Shown piece by piece: positions 51,717-61,107 of a stretch of DNA of 64,000 bases (positions within the stretch are counted from its first letter, which is position 1; every line of letters starts with the position of its first letter). The position numbers and the translations under genes are program-made. The stretch is from Klebsiella variicola (GTDB lineage: Bacteria > Pseudomonadota > Gammaproteobacteria > Enterobacterales > Enterobacteriaceae): assembly GCF_000828055.2 (NCBI RefSeq), contig NZ_CP010523.2, positions 5,022,001 through 5,086,000 of the forward strand, read 5' to 3'. The notes under the pieces were generated by a model, which was given only the letters and a program-made list of their open reading frames with translations, was not told where the DNA came from and did no database searches.

Positions 51717-53153
51717 ATGTTAAACAACATTCGTATCGAAGAAGATCTGTTGGGCACCAGGGAAGTTCCCGCGGACGCTTACTACGGCGTTCATACTCTG
51801 CGAGCGATTGAAAACTTCTACATTAGCAACAGCAAAATCAGCGACATACCAGAATTCGTGCGCGGCATGGTGATGGTGAAGAAAGCCGCCGCGCTGGCGA
51901 ACAAGGAGCTGCAGACCATTCCCAAAAGCGCGGCAAATGCGATTATCGCCGCCTGTGACGAAGTCCTCAATAACGGCAAATGCATGGACCAGTTCCCGGT
52001 CGATGTCTTCCAGGGCGGGGCCGGCACCTCCGTAAACATGAACACCAACGAAGTCCTGGCGAACATCGGCCTCGAGCTGATGGGCCATCAGAAAGGCGAA
52101 TACCAGTACCTGAACCCAAACGATCACGTCAACAAATGCCAGTCCACCAACGATGCCTACCCGACCGGATTCCGCATCGCGGTGTATGCCTCCATCCTGA
52201 AGTTAATCGATGCGATTAAACAGCTGGGCGAAGGCTTCCAGGCGAAAGCCGTGGAGTTCCAGGACATTCTCAAAATGGGCCGCACCCAGCTGCAGGACGC
52301 GGTGCCGATGACCCTCGGCCAGGAGTTCCATGCCTTCAATGTGCTGCTTAATGAAGAGACCAAAAGTATTCTGCGCACTGCGGAGCTGCTGCTGGAGGTG
52401 AACCTCGGCGCCACCGCCATCGGTACACGCCTCAACACCCCGGACGGCTATCAACAGCTGGCGGTGCAGAAGCTGGCGGAAGTGAGCAACTTACCGGTCG
52501 TTCCGGCGGAAGATCTGATTGAAGCCACCTCGGACTGCGGGGCGTACGTCATGGTTCACAGCTCGCTAAAACGCCTGGCGGTGAAACTGTCCAAGATCTG
52601 TAACGACCTGCGCCTGCTCTCTTCCGGTCCACGCGCAGGCCTCAACGAAATCAACCTGCCGGAGCTGCAGGCGGGTTCCTCTATTATGCCGGCGAAGGTT
52701 AACCCGGTAGTGCCGGAGGTGGTCAACCAGGTCTGCTTTAAAGTCATCGGCAACGACACCACGGTGACCATGGCCTCCGAAGCCGGGCAGCTGCAGCTGA
52801 ACGTGATGGAGCCGGTGATCGGCCAGGCGATGTTCGAATCCATACATATCCTGACCAACGCCTGCTACAACCTGCTGGAGAAATGCGTTAACGGCATCAC
52901 CGCCAATAAAGCGGTATGTGAAGGCTACGTCTACAACTCAATCGGCATCGTCACCTACCTCAACCCGTTTATCGGCCACCACAATGGCGATATCGTCGGC
53001 AAGATCTGCGCCGAAACCGGCAAGAGCGTGCGGGAAGTGGTGCTGGAGCGTGGGCTGCTGACGGCAGCGGAGCTGGATGATATTTTCTCCGCGCAAAACC
53101 TGATGCATCCTGCTTATAAAGCGAAGCGTTATACCGATGAAAGCGAACAGTAA
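51717..53153 (+). CDS. aspA: Aspartate ammonia-lyase (aspartase)
   Basis: AspA reversibly converts aspartate to fumarate and ammonia and feeds fumarate to the frd system in anaerobic growth. It has 478 aa. The fumarase/aspartase signature [11 protein letters not shown] is near 320, with [15 protein letters not shown] near 99. The start [17 protein letters not shown] differs from E. coli only at residue 2. dcuA, the C4-dicarboxylate carrier, follows. Confidence 0.98.
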   Translation: MLNNIRIEEDLLGTREVPADAYYGVHTLRAIENFYISNSKISDIPEFVRGMVMVKKAAALANKELQTIPKSAANAIIAACDEVLNNGKCMDQFPVDVFQGGAGTSVNMNTNEVLANIGLELMGHQKGEYQYLNPNDHVNKCQSTNDAYPTGFRIAVYASILKLIDAIKQLGEGFQAKAVEFQDILKMGRTQLQDAVPMTLGQEFHAFNVLLNEETKSILRTAELLLEVNLGATAIGTRLNTPDGYQQLAVQKLAEVSNLPVVPAEDLIEATSDCGAYVMVHSSLKRLAVKLSKICNDLRLLSSGPRAGLNEINLPELQAGSSIMPAKVNPVVPEVVNQVCFKVIGNDTTVTMASEAGQLQLNVMEPVIGQAMFESIHILTNACYNLLEKCVNGITANKAVCEGYVYNSIGIVTYLNPFIGHHNGDIVGKICAETGKSVREVVLERGLLTAAELDDIFSAQNLMHPAYKAKRYTDESEQ

Positions 53154-53172
53154 TCTTTCCGGTTAGTCATTG

Positions 53173-53210
53173 AAAGGCATGTCAGCGATGACATGCCTTT
53201 TTTGCTTTTT
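53173..53210 (+). terminator. Terminator between aspA and dcuA
   Basis: A 12-base perfect stem AAAGGCATGTCA/TGACATGCCTTT with a GCGA loop is followed by a T-rich tract. Read-through to dcuA may still occur. Confidence 0.92.
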
Positions 53211-53268
53211 AGTTTTACTAAAATACAACAATCCAATATCAACTTGTTAAAAAACAAGGAAGGCATAT

Positions 53269-54570
53269 ATGTTTGGTGCAGAACTGGTTATTGTCCTGCT
53301 GGCGATTTATCTCGGCGCCAGGCTCGGCGGCATTGGTATCGGCTTTGCCGGTGGCCTTGGCGTCCTTGTCCTGACGCTTATTTTTCAAATCAAACCGGGT
53401 GCGATCCCCTTCGACGTTATTGAAATCATCATGGCGGTCATCGCCGCTATCGCCGCCATGCAGGTCGCCGGCGGGATGGATTACCTGGTCAGCCTCGCCG
53501 AACGGATGCTGCGCCGCCACCCGAAGTACATTACCTTCCTTGCCCCGCTGGTGACCTGGTTTATGACCGTACTCGCCGGCACCGGCCATACCGCCTTCTC
53601 CACGCTGCCGGTGATCACCGAAGTGGCCAAAGAGCAAGGCATTCGCCCATCTCGTCCGCTGTCGATTGCGGTCGTGGCCTCTCAGATAGCGATCACCGCC
53701 TCGCCTATCTCCGCGGCGGTGGTGTTCTTTGCCGGGATCCTTGAGCCGCTGGGCGTTAGCTACCTGACGCTGCTGGCCATCTGTATTCCGGTCACCCTGC
53801 TGGCGGTAATGCTCACCGCGATTGTTTGCAACTTCCTCGGCTGCGAACTGAAAGACGATCCCATTTACCAGGAGCGGCTGGCCAAGGGGGAAGTTAGACT
53901 GCGCGGCAGCCAGGTGTTTGAGCTGAAGCCGCACGCCAAACGCTCTGTCCTCCTGTTTTTGATCGGCATCGTGGCGGTGATGTTCTACGCCACGGCCATC
54001 AGCGATACCGTCGGCCTGATTAAGAACCCGGTGCTGCCGCGTAACGAAGCGATCGTGGTGTTTATGCTGACCATCGCCACCCTGATTAGCATCACCTGCA
54101 AAATCGACACTGGCGAAGTGCTCAACGCCAGCACCTTTAAATCCGGGATGAGCGCCTGCGTCTGCGTCCTCGGCGTCGCCTGGCTGGGCGATACCTTCGT
54201 TAAAGCGCACATCAGCGATATCCAGGCCGTGGCCGGCGACCTGCTGCACAATTACCCATGGCTGCTGGCGGTGGTGCTGTTCTTCGCCGCCACGCTGCTC
54301 TACTCACAGGCAGCCACCACCAAGGCGCTGATGCCCGCCGCGCTGCTGCTCGGCGTCAGCCCGCTGACGGCGATCGCCTCGTTTGCCGCCGTCTCGGCAC
54401 TGTTCGTCCTGCCAACCTATCCGACCCTGCTGGCGGCGGTGGAGATGGACGACACCGGCTCGACGCGCATCGGCAAATACGTCTTTAACCACGCCTTCCT
54501 GATCCCCGGCGTTATCGCTATCACGCTGTGCGTGATCCTGGGCTTTATCTTTGGCGGGATTATGCTGTAA
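53269..54570 (+). CDS. dcuA: Anaerobic C4-dicarboxylate transporter DcuA
   Basis: DcuA exchanges aspartate or fumarate for succinate across the inner membrane. It has 433 aa and about 10-12 helices, starting MFGAELVIVLLAIYLGARLGG. The segments TVLAGTGHTAFSTLPVITEV and TASPISAAVVFFAG are typical of the Dcu family. It follows aspA, the usual pairing of ammonia-lyase with carrier. Confidence 0.97.
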   Translation: MFGAELVIVLLAIYLGARLGGIGIGFAGGLGVLVLTLIFQIKPGAIPFDVIEIIMAVIAAIAAMQVAGGMDYLVSLAERMLRRHPKYITFLAPLVTWFMTVLAGTGHTAFSTLPVITEVAKEQGIRPSRPLSIAVVASQIAITASPISAAVVFFAGILEPLGVSYLTLLAICIPVTLLAVMLTAIVCNFLGCELKDDPIYQERLAKGEVRLRGSQVFELKPHAKRSVLLFLIGIVAVMFYATAISDTVGLIKNPVLPRNEAIVVFMLTIATLISITCKIDTGEVLNASTFKSGMSACVCVLGVAWLGDTFVKAHISDIQAVAGDLLHNYPWLLAVVLFFAATLLYSQAATTKALMPAALLLGVSPLTAIASFAAVSALFVLPTYPTLLAAVEMDDTGSTRIGKYVFNHAFLIPGVIAITLCVILGFIFGGIML

Positions 54571-54579
54571 ATACCGCTG

Positions 54580-54605
54580 GCAGCGGGCCCCGCGCGGGCC
54601 CGCTG
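54580..54605 (+). terminator. GC-rich stem-loop after dcuA
   Basis: Arms CAGCGGGCCC/GGGCCCGCTG with a short loop lie 10 bases after the dcuA stop. The following tract is CCCGTTTCC, so the T-run is short. Confidence 0.65.
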
Positions 54606-54692
54606 CCCGTTTCCCTCCCCTACCCCCGATCGTGACGCTAATATCCCCGCATCTTGCGTGCTATAGTGCCTCTTTTCGCTGATACGAGGTTC

Positions 54693-55019
54693 ATGATGAC
54701 TACGCCTGATGCTGTTGTTGTGCTCTGTACCGCGCCGGATGAAGCGACCGCCCAGGATCTGGCGGCAAAAGCGCTGGCGGACAAGCTGGCCGCCTGTGCC
54801 ACGCTGCTGCCGGGCGCCACCTCGCTCTATTACTGGGAAGGGAAACTCGAGCAGGAGTATGAAGTTCAGATGCTGCTCAAAACCGACCTTGCCCATCAGC
54901 AGGCGCTGCTGGATTGCCTGAAGTCTCACCACCCGTATCAAACCCCTGAACTGCTGGTTCTACCCGTCATTCATGGAGACAACGATTACCTCTCATGGCT
55001 TACCGCATCATTACGCTGA
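54693..55019 (+). CDS. cutA: Divalent-cation tolerance protein CutA
   Basis: CutA is a small trimeric protein linked to copper tolerance. It has 108 aa, with [21 protein letters not shown] at the N-terminus, [20 protein letters not shown] and the C-terminal [10 protein letters not shown]. Two ATGs are adjacent (54693, 54696); GAGG upstream fits the second slightly better. The 3' end overlaps dsbD by 25 bp. Confidence 0.94.
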   Translation: MMTTPDAVVVLCTAPDEATAQDLAAKALADKLAACATLLPGATSLYYWEGKLEQEYEVQMLLKTDLAHQQALLDCLKSHHPYQTPELLVLPVIHGDNDYLSWLTASLR

Positions 55020-56791
55020 TCCTGCTGCTGTGCAGCACGTCAGCCACCGCCGGGTTATTCGACGCGCCGGGGCGCTCGAACTTCGTGTCTGCTGACCAGG
55101 CCTTCGCCTTTGACTTTCAGCAGCAACAGCACGATGTCAACCTGAGCTGGCAAATCAAGGATGGTTACTATCTTTATCGTCAACAGTTTACCTTTCGCGC
55201 CGCCGGGGCGACGATCGACGAACCGGCGCTCCCGGCAGGAGAGTGGCATCAAGATGAGTTTTACGGCAAAAGCGAGATTTTCCGCCAGCGCCTGACCGTG
55301 CCGGTCACGGTGAAGCAGGCGAAGAAAGACGCCTCCCTCACCGTCACCTGGCAGGGCTGCGCCGATGCCGGATTCTGTTATCCACCGGAAACCAAAGTGA
55401 TCCCGCTGAGCGCAGTGCTGGCGACTTCTGCCGACGGCCAGGCAACCGCCATCGAGCCCATGCCGTCGACGAGCAGCCGTCCGGCGTTCAACCCGCCGCT
55501 GCCGGTTGAGCCGCGACCGGCCCCGGAGCTCGCCACATCACCTGCGCCTGCCGCAGTGCCGCCTGCAGACACGCCTGCCCGCCTGCCCTTTACGGCGCTG
55601 TGGGCGCTGCTGATAGGTATTGGTATCGCCTTCACCCCCTGCGTGCTGCCGATGTACCCGCTGATTTCCGGCATTGTGCTGGGCGGAAAGCAGCGGCTTT
55701 CCACCGCGCGCGCCCTGCTGCTGGCCTTTATTTACGTCCAGGGGATGGCCTTAACCTACACCGCGCTGGGGCTGGTGGTGGCCGCCGCCGGTCTGCAGTT
55801 CCAGGCGGCCCTGCAGCACCCGTATGTCCTGGCGGGACTGTCGGTGGTATTTATTCTGCTGGCGCTCTCCATGTTCGGCCTGTTCACGCTCCAGTTGCCC
55901 TCCTCGCTGCAGACGCGGCTGGTGCTGCTCAGCAATAAGCGCCAGGGCGGCTCGCCCGGTGGCGTTTTCGCGATGGGCGCCATTGCCGGACTGATCTGCT
56001 CCCCATGCACCACCGCGCCGCTGAGCGCCATCCTGTTGTATATCGCCCAGAGCGGTAATCTGTGGCTGGGCGGCGGCACGCTGTACCTCTACGCGCTGGG
56101 CATGGGCCTGCCATTGATCCTCGTCACCGTATTTGGCAACCGTCTGCTGCCGAAGAGCGGCCCGTGGATGAGCCATGTGAAGACCGCCTTCGGGTTCGTG
56201 ATCCTGGCTCTGCCCGTTTTCCTGCTGGAGCGCATTGTCGGCGACCCGTGGGGATTACGTCTGTGGTCAATGCTCGGTGTCGCCTTCTTCAGCTGGGCGT
56301 TTATCACCTCGCTGGGCGCTACCCGACCGTGGATGCGGCTGGTACAAATCATCCTGCTTGCTGCCGCGCTGGTCAGCGCGCGGCCCCTGCAGGACTGGGC
56401 ATTTGGCGCCCCGGCAGTCGAGCAGCAGGCGCATCTGACGTTCACCCGCGTCAACTCGGTTGCCGAGCTTAACCAGGCGCTGGCGCAGGCAAAAGGCCAA
56501 CCGGTGATGCTCGATCTTTACGCCGACTGGTGCGTGGCGTGCAAAGAGTTTGAAAAATACACCTTTAGTTCACCTGACGTGCAGCAGGCGCTGAAAGGCA
56601 CCGTGTTATTACAGATTGATGTGACGAAGAACAGCCCGCAAGACGTCGCGCTGCTGAAACACCTGCAGGTGCTCGGTCTGCCGACGATCCTGTTCTTCAA
56701 CGCTGAGGGTCAGGAACAGCCTGAGCGGCGAGTCACCGGCTTTATGGATGCCGCGGCATTCAGCGCCCATTTGCGCGATTGGCAAGCGTGA
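54995..56791 (+). CDS. dsbD: Thiol:disulfide interchange protein DsbD
   Basis: DsbD carries reducing power across the inner membrane to DsbC, DsbG and CcmG. It has 598 aa. A signal peptide (1-19) is followed by the N-terminal domain with CADAGFC (about 122-128), eight membrane helices with TPCVLP and CSPCTTAP, and a C-terminal thioredoxin domain with DWCVAC. A Pro/Ala-rich linker (about 145-200) makes it about 33 residues longer than E. coli DsbD (565). Confidence 0.96.
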   Translation: MAYRIITLILLLCSTSATAGLFDAPGRSNFVSADQAFAFDFQQQQHDVNLSWQIKDGYYLYRQQFTFRAAGATIDEPALPAGEWHQDEFYGKSEIFRQRLTVPVTVKQAKKDASLTVTWQGCADAGFCYPPETKVIPLSAVLATSADGQATAIEPMPSTSSRPAFNPPLPVEPRPAPELATSPAPAAVPPADTPARLPFTALWALLIGIGIAFTPCVLPMYPLISGIVLGGKQRLSTARALLLAFIYVQGMALTYTALGLVVAAAGLQFQAALQHPYVLAGLSVVFILLALSMFGLFTLQLPSSLQTRLVLLSNKRQGGSPGGVFAMGAIAGLICSPCTTAPLSAILLYIAQSGNLWLGGGTLYLYALGMGLPLILVTVFGNRLLPKSGPWMSHVKTAFGFVILALPVFLLERIVGDPWGLRLWSMLGVAFFSWAFITSLGATRPWMRLVQIILLAAALVSARPLQDWAFGAPAVEQQAHLTFTRVNSVAELNQALAQAKGQPVMLDLYADWCVACKEFEKYTFSSPDVQQALKGTVLLQIDVTKNSPQDVALLKHLQVLGLPTILFFNAEGQEQPERRVTGFMDAAAFSAHLRDWQA

Positions 56792-56811
56792 GCGACACTT
56801 TAGGAGGAAAG

Positions 56812-57402
56812 ATGGAGGAGAACACCGTGCTACGTGAAGACGTCCTGGCAGAAGCCATTAAAATTCTTGAAATTGAAGGTATCGCCAACACGTCGCTGGA
56901 GATGGTCGCTGAGCGCGTGTCCTGTCCGACGAGCGACCTGAAACGCTTCTGGCCCGATCGCGAGGCACTGCTGTACGACGCGCTTCGCTATCTGAGCCAG
57001 CAGGTGGATGCCTGGCGCCGACAGTTGCTGCTGGACGACACCTTAAGCGCAGAGCAAAAGCTGCTGGCACGCTATGCCGCACTCACCACCTGCGTTAGCA
57101 ACCACCGCTACCCCGGCTGTCTGTTTATCGCCGCCTGCACCTTCTATCCCGATCCCCAGCACCCCATTCACCAGCTGGCGGAACAGCAGAAGCAGGCTTC
57201 GCTGGCCTATACTCATGAGCTGCTGACTCAGTTGGAGGTGGATGACCCGGAAATGGTCGCTAAACAGATGGAGCTGATCGTCGAGGGCTGCCTGAGCCGT
57301 CTGCTGATCAAGCGTAGCCAGACGGATGTGGATACGGCCCGGCGGCTGGCAGAAGATATTCTGCGCTTCGCCCAGTGTCGTATGGGCGGCGCCTTAACCT
57401 GA
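56812..57402 (+). CDS. yjdC: YjdC, TetR-family regulator
   Basis: This 196-aa TetR-type repressor has an N-terminal helix-turn-helix (about 10-55: [19 protein letters not shown]...[18 protein letters not shown]) and a ligand domain with [19 protein letters not shown]. It resembles E. coli YjdC (191 aa), which neighbours dsbD. The ATG at 56812 follows AGGAGGAAAG; a GTG at 56827 with GGAGGAG upstream would give exactly 191 residues. Targets are unknown. Confidence 0.9.
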   Translation: MEENTVLREDVLAEAIKILEIEGIANTSLEMVAERVSCPTSDLKRFWPDREALLYDALRYLSQQVDAWRRQLLLDDTLSAEQKLLARYAALTTCVSNHRYPGCLFIAACTFYPDPQHPIHQLAEQQKQASLAYTHELLTQLEVDDPEMVAKQMELIVEGCLSRLLIKRSQTDVDTARRLAEDILRFAQCRMGGALT

Positions 57403-57469
57403 TTCTGATATCCTAACCGCCACGTCGCGCCTATAATTTCCCCCTCACTGATTGCTGACAGGGATTGAT

Positions 57470-59557
57470 ATGCGCGCGTTCTTCTGGGCTGCCTGGCTGG
57501 GGCTGTGCTCCACACCTCTGCTGGCGGCTCCCCTGCAAGGTTTTTCCTTTACGCAAAAAGACTGGGAGCTCGCCTGCGATAACACTGGCACCTGCCGGGC
57601 GGCGGGTTACGGCGTCCGCATGGGCGAGGTCAGCGTGCTGTTGACCCGCAACGCCGGCAGCGAACAGCGCCTCGCCGCCACGGCCACCTTTGCGCAAATC
57701 GAGCACGATATCCCCGCCGACTCCACCGCCAGCCTGCTGATCGACGACCGGGATCTTGGCGCGCTGGACGCCCAGGACGACAGCCACTTCCGTCTGGACA
57801 GCGATCAGACTGCCGCCCTGCTACAGGCGTTGACGAATCAGCGCAAAATCGAATTCACCCTTAACGGCCAGCACCTGCCGCTTTCCAGCGCCGGCAGCCG
57901 CGAGGTGCTGGGTAAAATGGATGCGTTTCAGCGACGCACTGGCACCGCCGACGCGCTGCTGGATAAAGGCGATGCCGGCGACGATGCCATTTTGCCAGCC
58001 ACTGCCGCCCCGGAGATTATCGCCGCCCCGGTGATCCATAACGCGCAGCCGGTGGCGCTGAGCATACTTCAGCGCCAGAAGCTGCTGCCCTCCCTGACGC
58101 CGCTGCTGAACCAGCGCTGTGACGACTGGCAGAACCCGGCCATCCCGGCGGCAGAGCGCCAGATCACGCTGACCGCGCTGGATAAAACCCATTCTCTGGT
58201 GCAGGCGCTCTGCTGGCGAGCGCCCTATAACGACGGCTATGCGCTGTGGCTGGTCGATAACGCCCAGCTGAACAGGCCACGGTTGCTGACCACCGAGGCC
58301 TCGAGCTACGCCAACGGCACTATCGTCTTTTTGCACAAAGAACGGGGCATTGCCGACTGCCTAACCGGCGAAACCCGCGTCTGGGACGGTAAAACCTTTA
58401 CCCCCAGCCTGAAGTACAGCACCGGTATGTGTCGGGAAATCACCCCCGGCGGCACCTGGATGCTGCCGACCTTTGTCAGCCAGGTGATCCCCAGGCAGCA
58501 GAAAGAGGCGGATAACCTCGCCCTGCGCACGCTGTATAACGCAGTGCTGAAAGCGCAAAAAAGCGATCCAGAATTGTCGCTGAATAAGGTCGCCGAGCAG
58601 TTTCCGTTAACCGGCCATATTACCGACTTCACGCTCACCTACGCCGATGACACCCTGGTTTCGACCAGCAAACCTTCCCCGGATATCAGCGATGACGAGT
58701 GGCAGGCGTTTCTGCGCTCCTCGATTAGCGCGGATTCAGAAAACGGCAAAGTCAGCTTTACCCTTATCGACCTCGACGGCGACGGCAAACGCGACCTGAT
58801 CATCGACAGCTACGTGGGCGGCACCGGGCTCTTCAGCTACACCGGGGTGCTCCGGCGCGGCGATAATGACTTTGCCGCTGTCGACGGCAGCGACAGTGAT
58901 AACGGCGATGATTTCGATGCCGGGGTGCCCGGCGCCCTCTTTTCTATCAATGGCCGCGGGGCTAACCAATGGAACCACTGGGTCAAAATCAACGGTCAGG
59001 TGTATGCCCTGTGGTACAACGGCCAGTTTGGCGAAGATAATCTCTACCTGCTGCGCCCGTTCAGCACTGCGAGCCAGACGCCCGCGGTGACGGTTCGCTA
59101 TCGCTATACGCTGAACAGCATCCGCTCCCCGGAGAAAGACCAGCCGTTAACCCCACCCCTCAGCGACAGCGATAAAGCGGATCTGCTGCGTTCGCTGGAG
59201 GTCATGCAGGGCAGCCTGCTGAAAGACAAACCCGTCAGCGACAACGATGCGCCGATCTGCCCCATCCCACCGGGCACCTCCGCCGACGAGGCGGATAACT
59301 ACTACAGCGGCGTCGCCATCAACTATATCTATGAGACAGTGGCCTATATTCCGGTCTGGCTGAACGGGAAGTGCTATATCGGCACTATTTTTAGCCACCA
59401 TGGCGCCTATCGCCACGGCGTGGATGCGGAAATTACGCTGAGCTCCCCGCGCGAGGATGAAGAGGTCATTGGCGATTATATTATCTCCGGGTTGCGCCAC
59501 GTAATCGCCATTACCAGCGGCTGGAAAACCCGGGAGGGTGATAACGGCATGCAGTGA
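57470..59557 (+). CDS. DUF1176-type exported protein of unknown function
   Basis: This 695-aa protein has a signal peptide (about 1-19, PLLA before APLQG). The N-terminal half (FTQKDWELACDNTGTCRAAGY through CWRAPYNDGYALWLVD and CREITPGGTWMLPTFV) is of the DUF1176 type. A calcium-loop-like DLDGDGKRD lies near residue 430, in a C-terminal half I do not recognise. No gene here in E. coli K-12 corresponds to it. The ATG at 57470 with CAGGGA upstream is preferred to the one at 57452. Confidence 0.75.
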   Translation: MRAFFWAAWLGLCSTPLLAAPLQGFSFTQKDWELACDNTGTCRAAGYGVRMGEVSVLLTRNAGSEQRLAATATFAQIEHDIPADSTASLLIDDRDLGALDAQDDSHFRLDSDQTAALLQALTNQRKIEFTLNGQHLPLSSAGSREVLGKMDAFQRRTGTADALLDKGDAGDDAILPATAAPEIIAAPVIHNAQPVALSILQRQKLLPSLTPLLNQRCDDWQNPAIPAAERQITLTALDKTHSLVQALCWRAPYNDGYALWLVDNAQLNRPRLLTTEASSYANGTIVFLHKERGIADCLTGETRVWDGKTFTPSLKYSTGMCREITPGGTWMLPTFVSQVIPRQQKEADNLALRTLYNAVLKAQKSDPELSLNKVAEQFPLTGHITDFTLTYADDTLVSTSKPSPDISDDEWQAFLRSSISADSENGKVSFTLIDLDGDGKRDLIIDSYVGGTGLFSYTGVLRRGDNDFAAVDGSDSDNGDDFDAGVPGALFSINGRGANQWNHWVKINGQVYALWYNGQFGEDNLYLLRPFSTASQTPAVTVRYRYTLNSIRSPEKDQPLTPPLSDSDKADLLRSLEVMQGSLLKDKPVSDNDAPICPIPPGTSADEADNYYSGVAINYIYETVAYIPVWLNGKCYIGTIFSHHGAYRHGVDAEITLSSPREDEEVIGDYIISGLRHVIAITSGWKTREGDNGMQ

Positions 59558-59633
59558 AGTTAAGTCAAAACGCGCCTTTGAACGCAGAATTGCCGTAAAG
59601 ATAAGCAATCGATAAGTAATTTAAGAAATTTGG

Positions 59634-59662
59634 TTGACGGGGTGGGCGGATTACGGTTTAAT
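59634..59662 (+). promoter_or_regulatory. Promoter of tRNA-Phe
   Basis: TTGACG and TTTAAT are 17 bases apart, followed by the GC-rich discriminator GCGCCCC and the tRNA 10 bases on. This is typical of stable-RNA promoters. Confidence 0.75.
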
Positions 59663-59672
59663 GCGCCCCGTT

Positions 59673-59748
59673 GCCCGGATAGCTCAGTCGGTAGAGCAGG
59701 GGATTGAAAATCCCCGTGTCCTTGGTTCGATTCCGAGTCCGGGCACCA
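59673..59748 (+). tRNA. tRNA-Phe(GAA)
   Basis: 76 bases form a cloverleaf starting GCCCGGATAGCTCAGTCGG with anticodon GAA in the loop TTGAAAAT, and an encoded CCA. It matches E. coli pheU/pheV. Its last 17 bases are reproduced in each downstream 163-bp repeat. Confidence 0.98.
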
Positions 59749-60141
59749 CTATTTAAAGAACCCGCCCAAAAGGCGGGTTTTTGCTTTTCTACATCCGGAC
59801 TCTTCATCGAACTGCGTTCGATTATTCGCCGCACAGCGGCTCACCCCTTCGGGGCCAGCGCGACAAGCGCGCTGTTCAACGCCTGCGGCGTTAGTCCGAG
59901 TCCGGGCACCACTATTTAAAGAACCCGCCCAAAAGGCGGGTTTTTGCTTTTCTGCATCCGGACTCTTCATCGAACTCCGTTCGATTATTCGCCGCACAGC
60001 GGCTCACCCCTTCGGGGCCAGCGCGACAAGCGCGCTGTTCAACGCCTGCGGCGTTAGTCCGAGTCCGGGCACCACTATTTAAAGAACCCGCCCAAAAGGC
60101 GGGTTTTTGCTTTTCTGCATCCGGACTCTCCATCGAACTCC
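59732..60141 (+). repeat. 163-bp tandem repeats carrying the tRNA-Phe 3' end
   Basis: Two complete units (59732-59894, 59895-60057) and a partial third (60058-60141) repeat almost exactly. Each begins with the last 17 bases of tRNA-Phe (TCCGAGTCCGGGCACCA), then a terminator hairpin AACCCGCC/GGCGGGTT with T-run, then small hairpins including CCGC-ACA-GCGG, CCCC-TTC-GGGG and AACGCC-TGC-GGCGTT. The arrangement resembles the tyrT (rtT) repeats of E. coli. Confidence 0.93.
59759..59787 (+). terminator. Terminator of tRNA-Phe
   Basis: The stem AACCCGCC/GGCGGGTT with an AAAA loop and T-run begins 11 bases after the tRNA. The same terminator recurs at about 59922 and 60085 in the repeat units. Confidence 0.92.
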
Positions 60142-60157
60142 ACTCTATGATCCCCTA

Positions 60158-60480
60158 CCCGGCGGCGCTGCGCTTGCGCGGGCCTACGCTGTTTGAGCCT
60201 GCGGGGGGACCCGTAGGCCGGATAAGGCATTTATGCCGCCATCCGGCACAACCGCGGGTACGGCGTCTGATGTGTATCGCCCGGTGGCGCTGCGCTTGCG
60301 CGGGCCTACGCTGTTTGAGCCTGCGAAAGGACTCGTTGGCCGGATAAGGCATTTATGCCGCCATCCGGCACAACCGCGGGTACGGCCTCTGATGTATATC
60401 ACCCGGCGGCGCTGCGCTTGCACGGGCCTGGGGGATGAGGAAACGCCTGCGCAAACGCAGGCCGGATAAGACGAAGCCGT
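60158..60480. repeat. BIME/REP-like repeat array, 122-bp units
   Basis: Two full 122-bp units start at 60158 and 60280 and a third, diverging one at 60402. Each has GGCGGCGCTGCGCTTGCGCG and the palindromic core GCCGGATAAGGC...GCCATCCGGC, typical of enterobacterial REP sequences. The third ends in a different REP form (CGCAGGCCGGATAAGACG). No gene is evident in 60142-60505. Confidence 0.85.
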
Positions 60481-60505
60481 CAGGCAAACGCCATGAAGAA
60501 AGGGA

Positions 60506-60796
60506 TTACTCGGCGGCCGTTTTCCCTTTGCCGGGCAGCCTGAACGCTTCGCCATAGGGCTTCGCGATACCCATGCGATATTGCGTCTCTTTGGCCGCCT
60601 GGTGGAGGTCGGCAAACTCCTCTTTCGGCGCTGGCGGACGTTGCGCCTTTTTCAGACACTGATTACGATGGTGACGGATCCACTCTCTGTCATCATCGTT
60701 CAGGCAGCGCTGCATCACCTCAATCCATCTGGATGCCGCCCGACGGTAGAGCCCACTCGCCTCTAACCGTTCAGCAATACTGTCCCTTATTCTCAT
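60506..60796 (-). CDS. PerC-family transcriptional regulator
   Basis: This 96-aa basic protein has the PerC-type core RIRDSIAERLEASGLYRRAA and SRWIEVMQRCLNDDDREWI. Members activate virulence or surface genes in enterobacteria; many are horizontally acquired. The ATG at 60796 is preceded by GGAGCGAGGTGG. Alternative ATGs at 60835 and 60862 would place the start inside a 13-bp inverted repeat. Target genes are unknown; pgaA and a LuxR-type gene are nearby. Confidence 0.8.
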   Translation of the reverse strand: MRIRDSIAERLEASGLYRRAASRWIEVMQRCLNDDDREWIRHHRNQCLKKAQRPPAPKEEFADLHQAAKETQYRMGIAKPYGEAFRLPGKGKTAAE

Positions 60797-60828
60797 CCAC
60801 CTCGCTCCTCTGATGCTTTCACGATATC

Positions 60829-60864
60829 CCATGGTATTCCGACACCTGAGCCGGAATACCATGG
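60829..60864. repeat. 13-bp inverted repeat upstream of the PerC-like gene
   Basis: Arms CCATGGTATTCCG (60829-60841) and CGGAATACCATGG (60852-60864) are perfect and separated by 10 bases. No T-run follows on either side. Size and place fit an operator or a leader hairpin. A related smaller palindrome GATACC-GGAT-GGTATC lies at 61002-61017. Confidence 0.8.
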
Positions 60865-61107
60865 TAGAGTTAATTTATGACAAAACTATTCCTGTGCAGC
60901 GCAAGGAATATATTCATTATAATAATCGCTGTGCATAGCAAACCGCATTCGCGGTAATTACTTCCAAAGAGCTCCGGAATTATATGTCGAATGCCGCCAT
61001 GGATACCGGATGGTATCGACGGTTGTACCTATCAATAGCTATTTAATTTATTATATTTCCGTTATCAAATACCTTGCGATGTCATCCACTCCCTGTACAA
61101 CCAAGCC

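Noticed and set aside
53239..54249. A 336-codon minus-strand open frame
   Set aside because: It is antisense to dcuA, and its composition is unlike a real protein.
59749..60133. Repeated minus-strand open frames of 73-82 codons in the tRNA-Phe repeats
   Set aside because: They cross the terminator and hairpins and exist only because the 163-bp unit is repeated; no ribosome-binding site is visible.
60158..60480. Possible CRISPR-like or IS remnant
   Set aside because: Units are contiguous and carry REP palindromes, with no spacer variation and no transposase frame.
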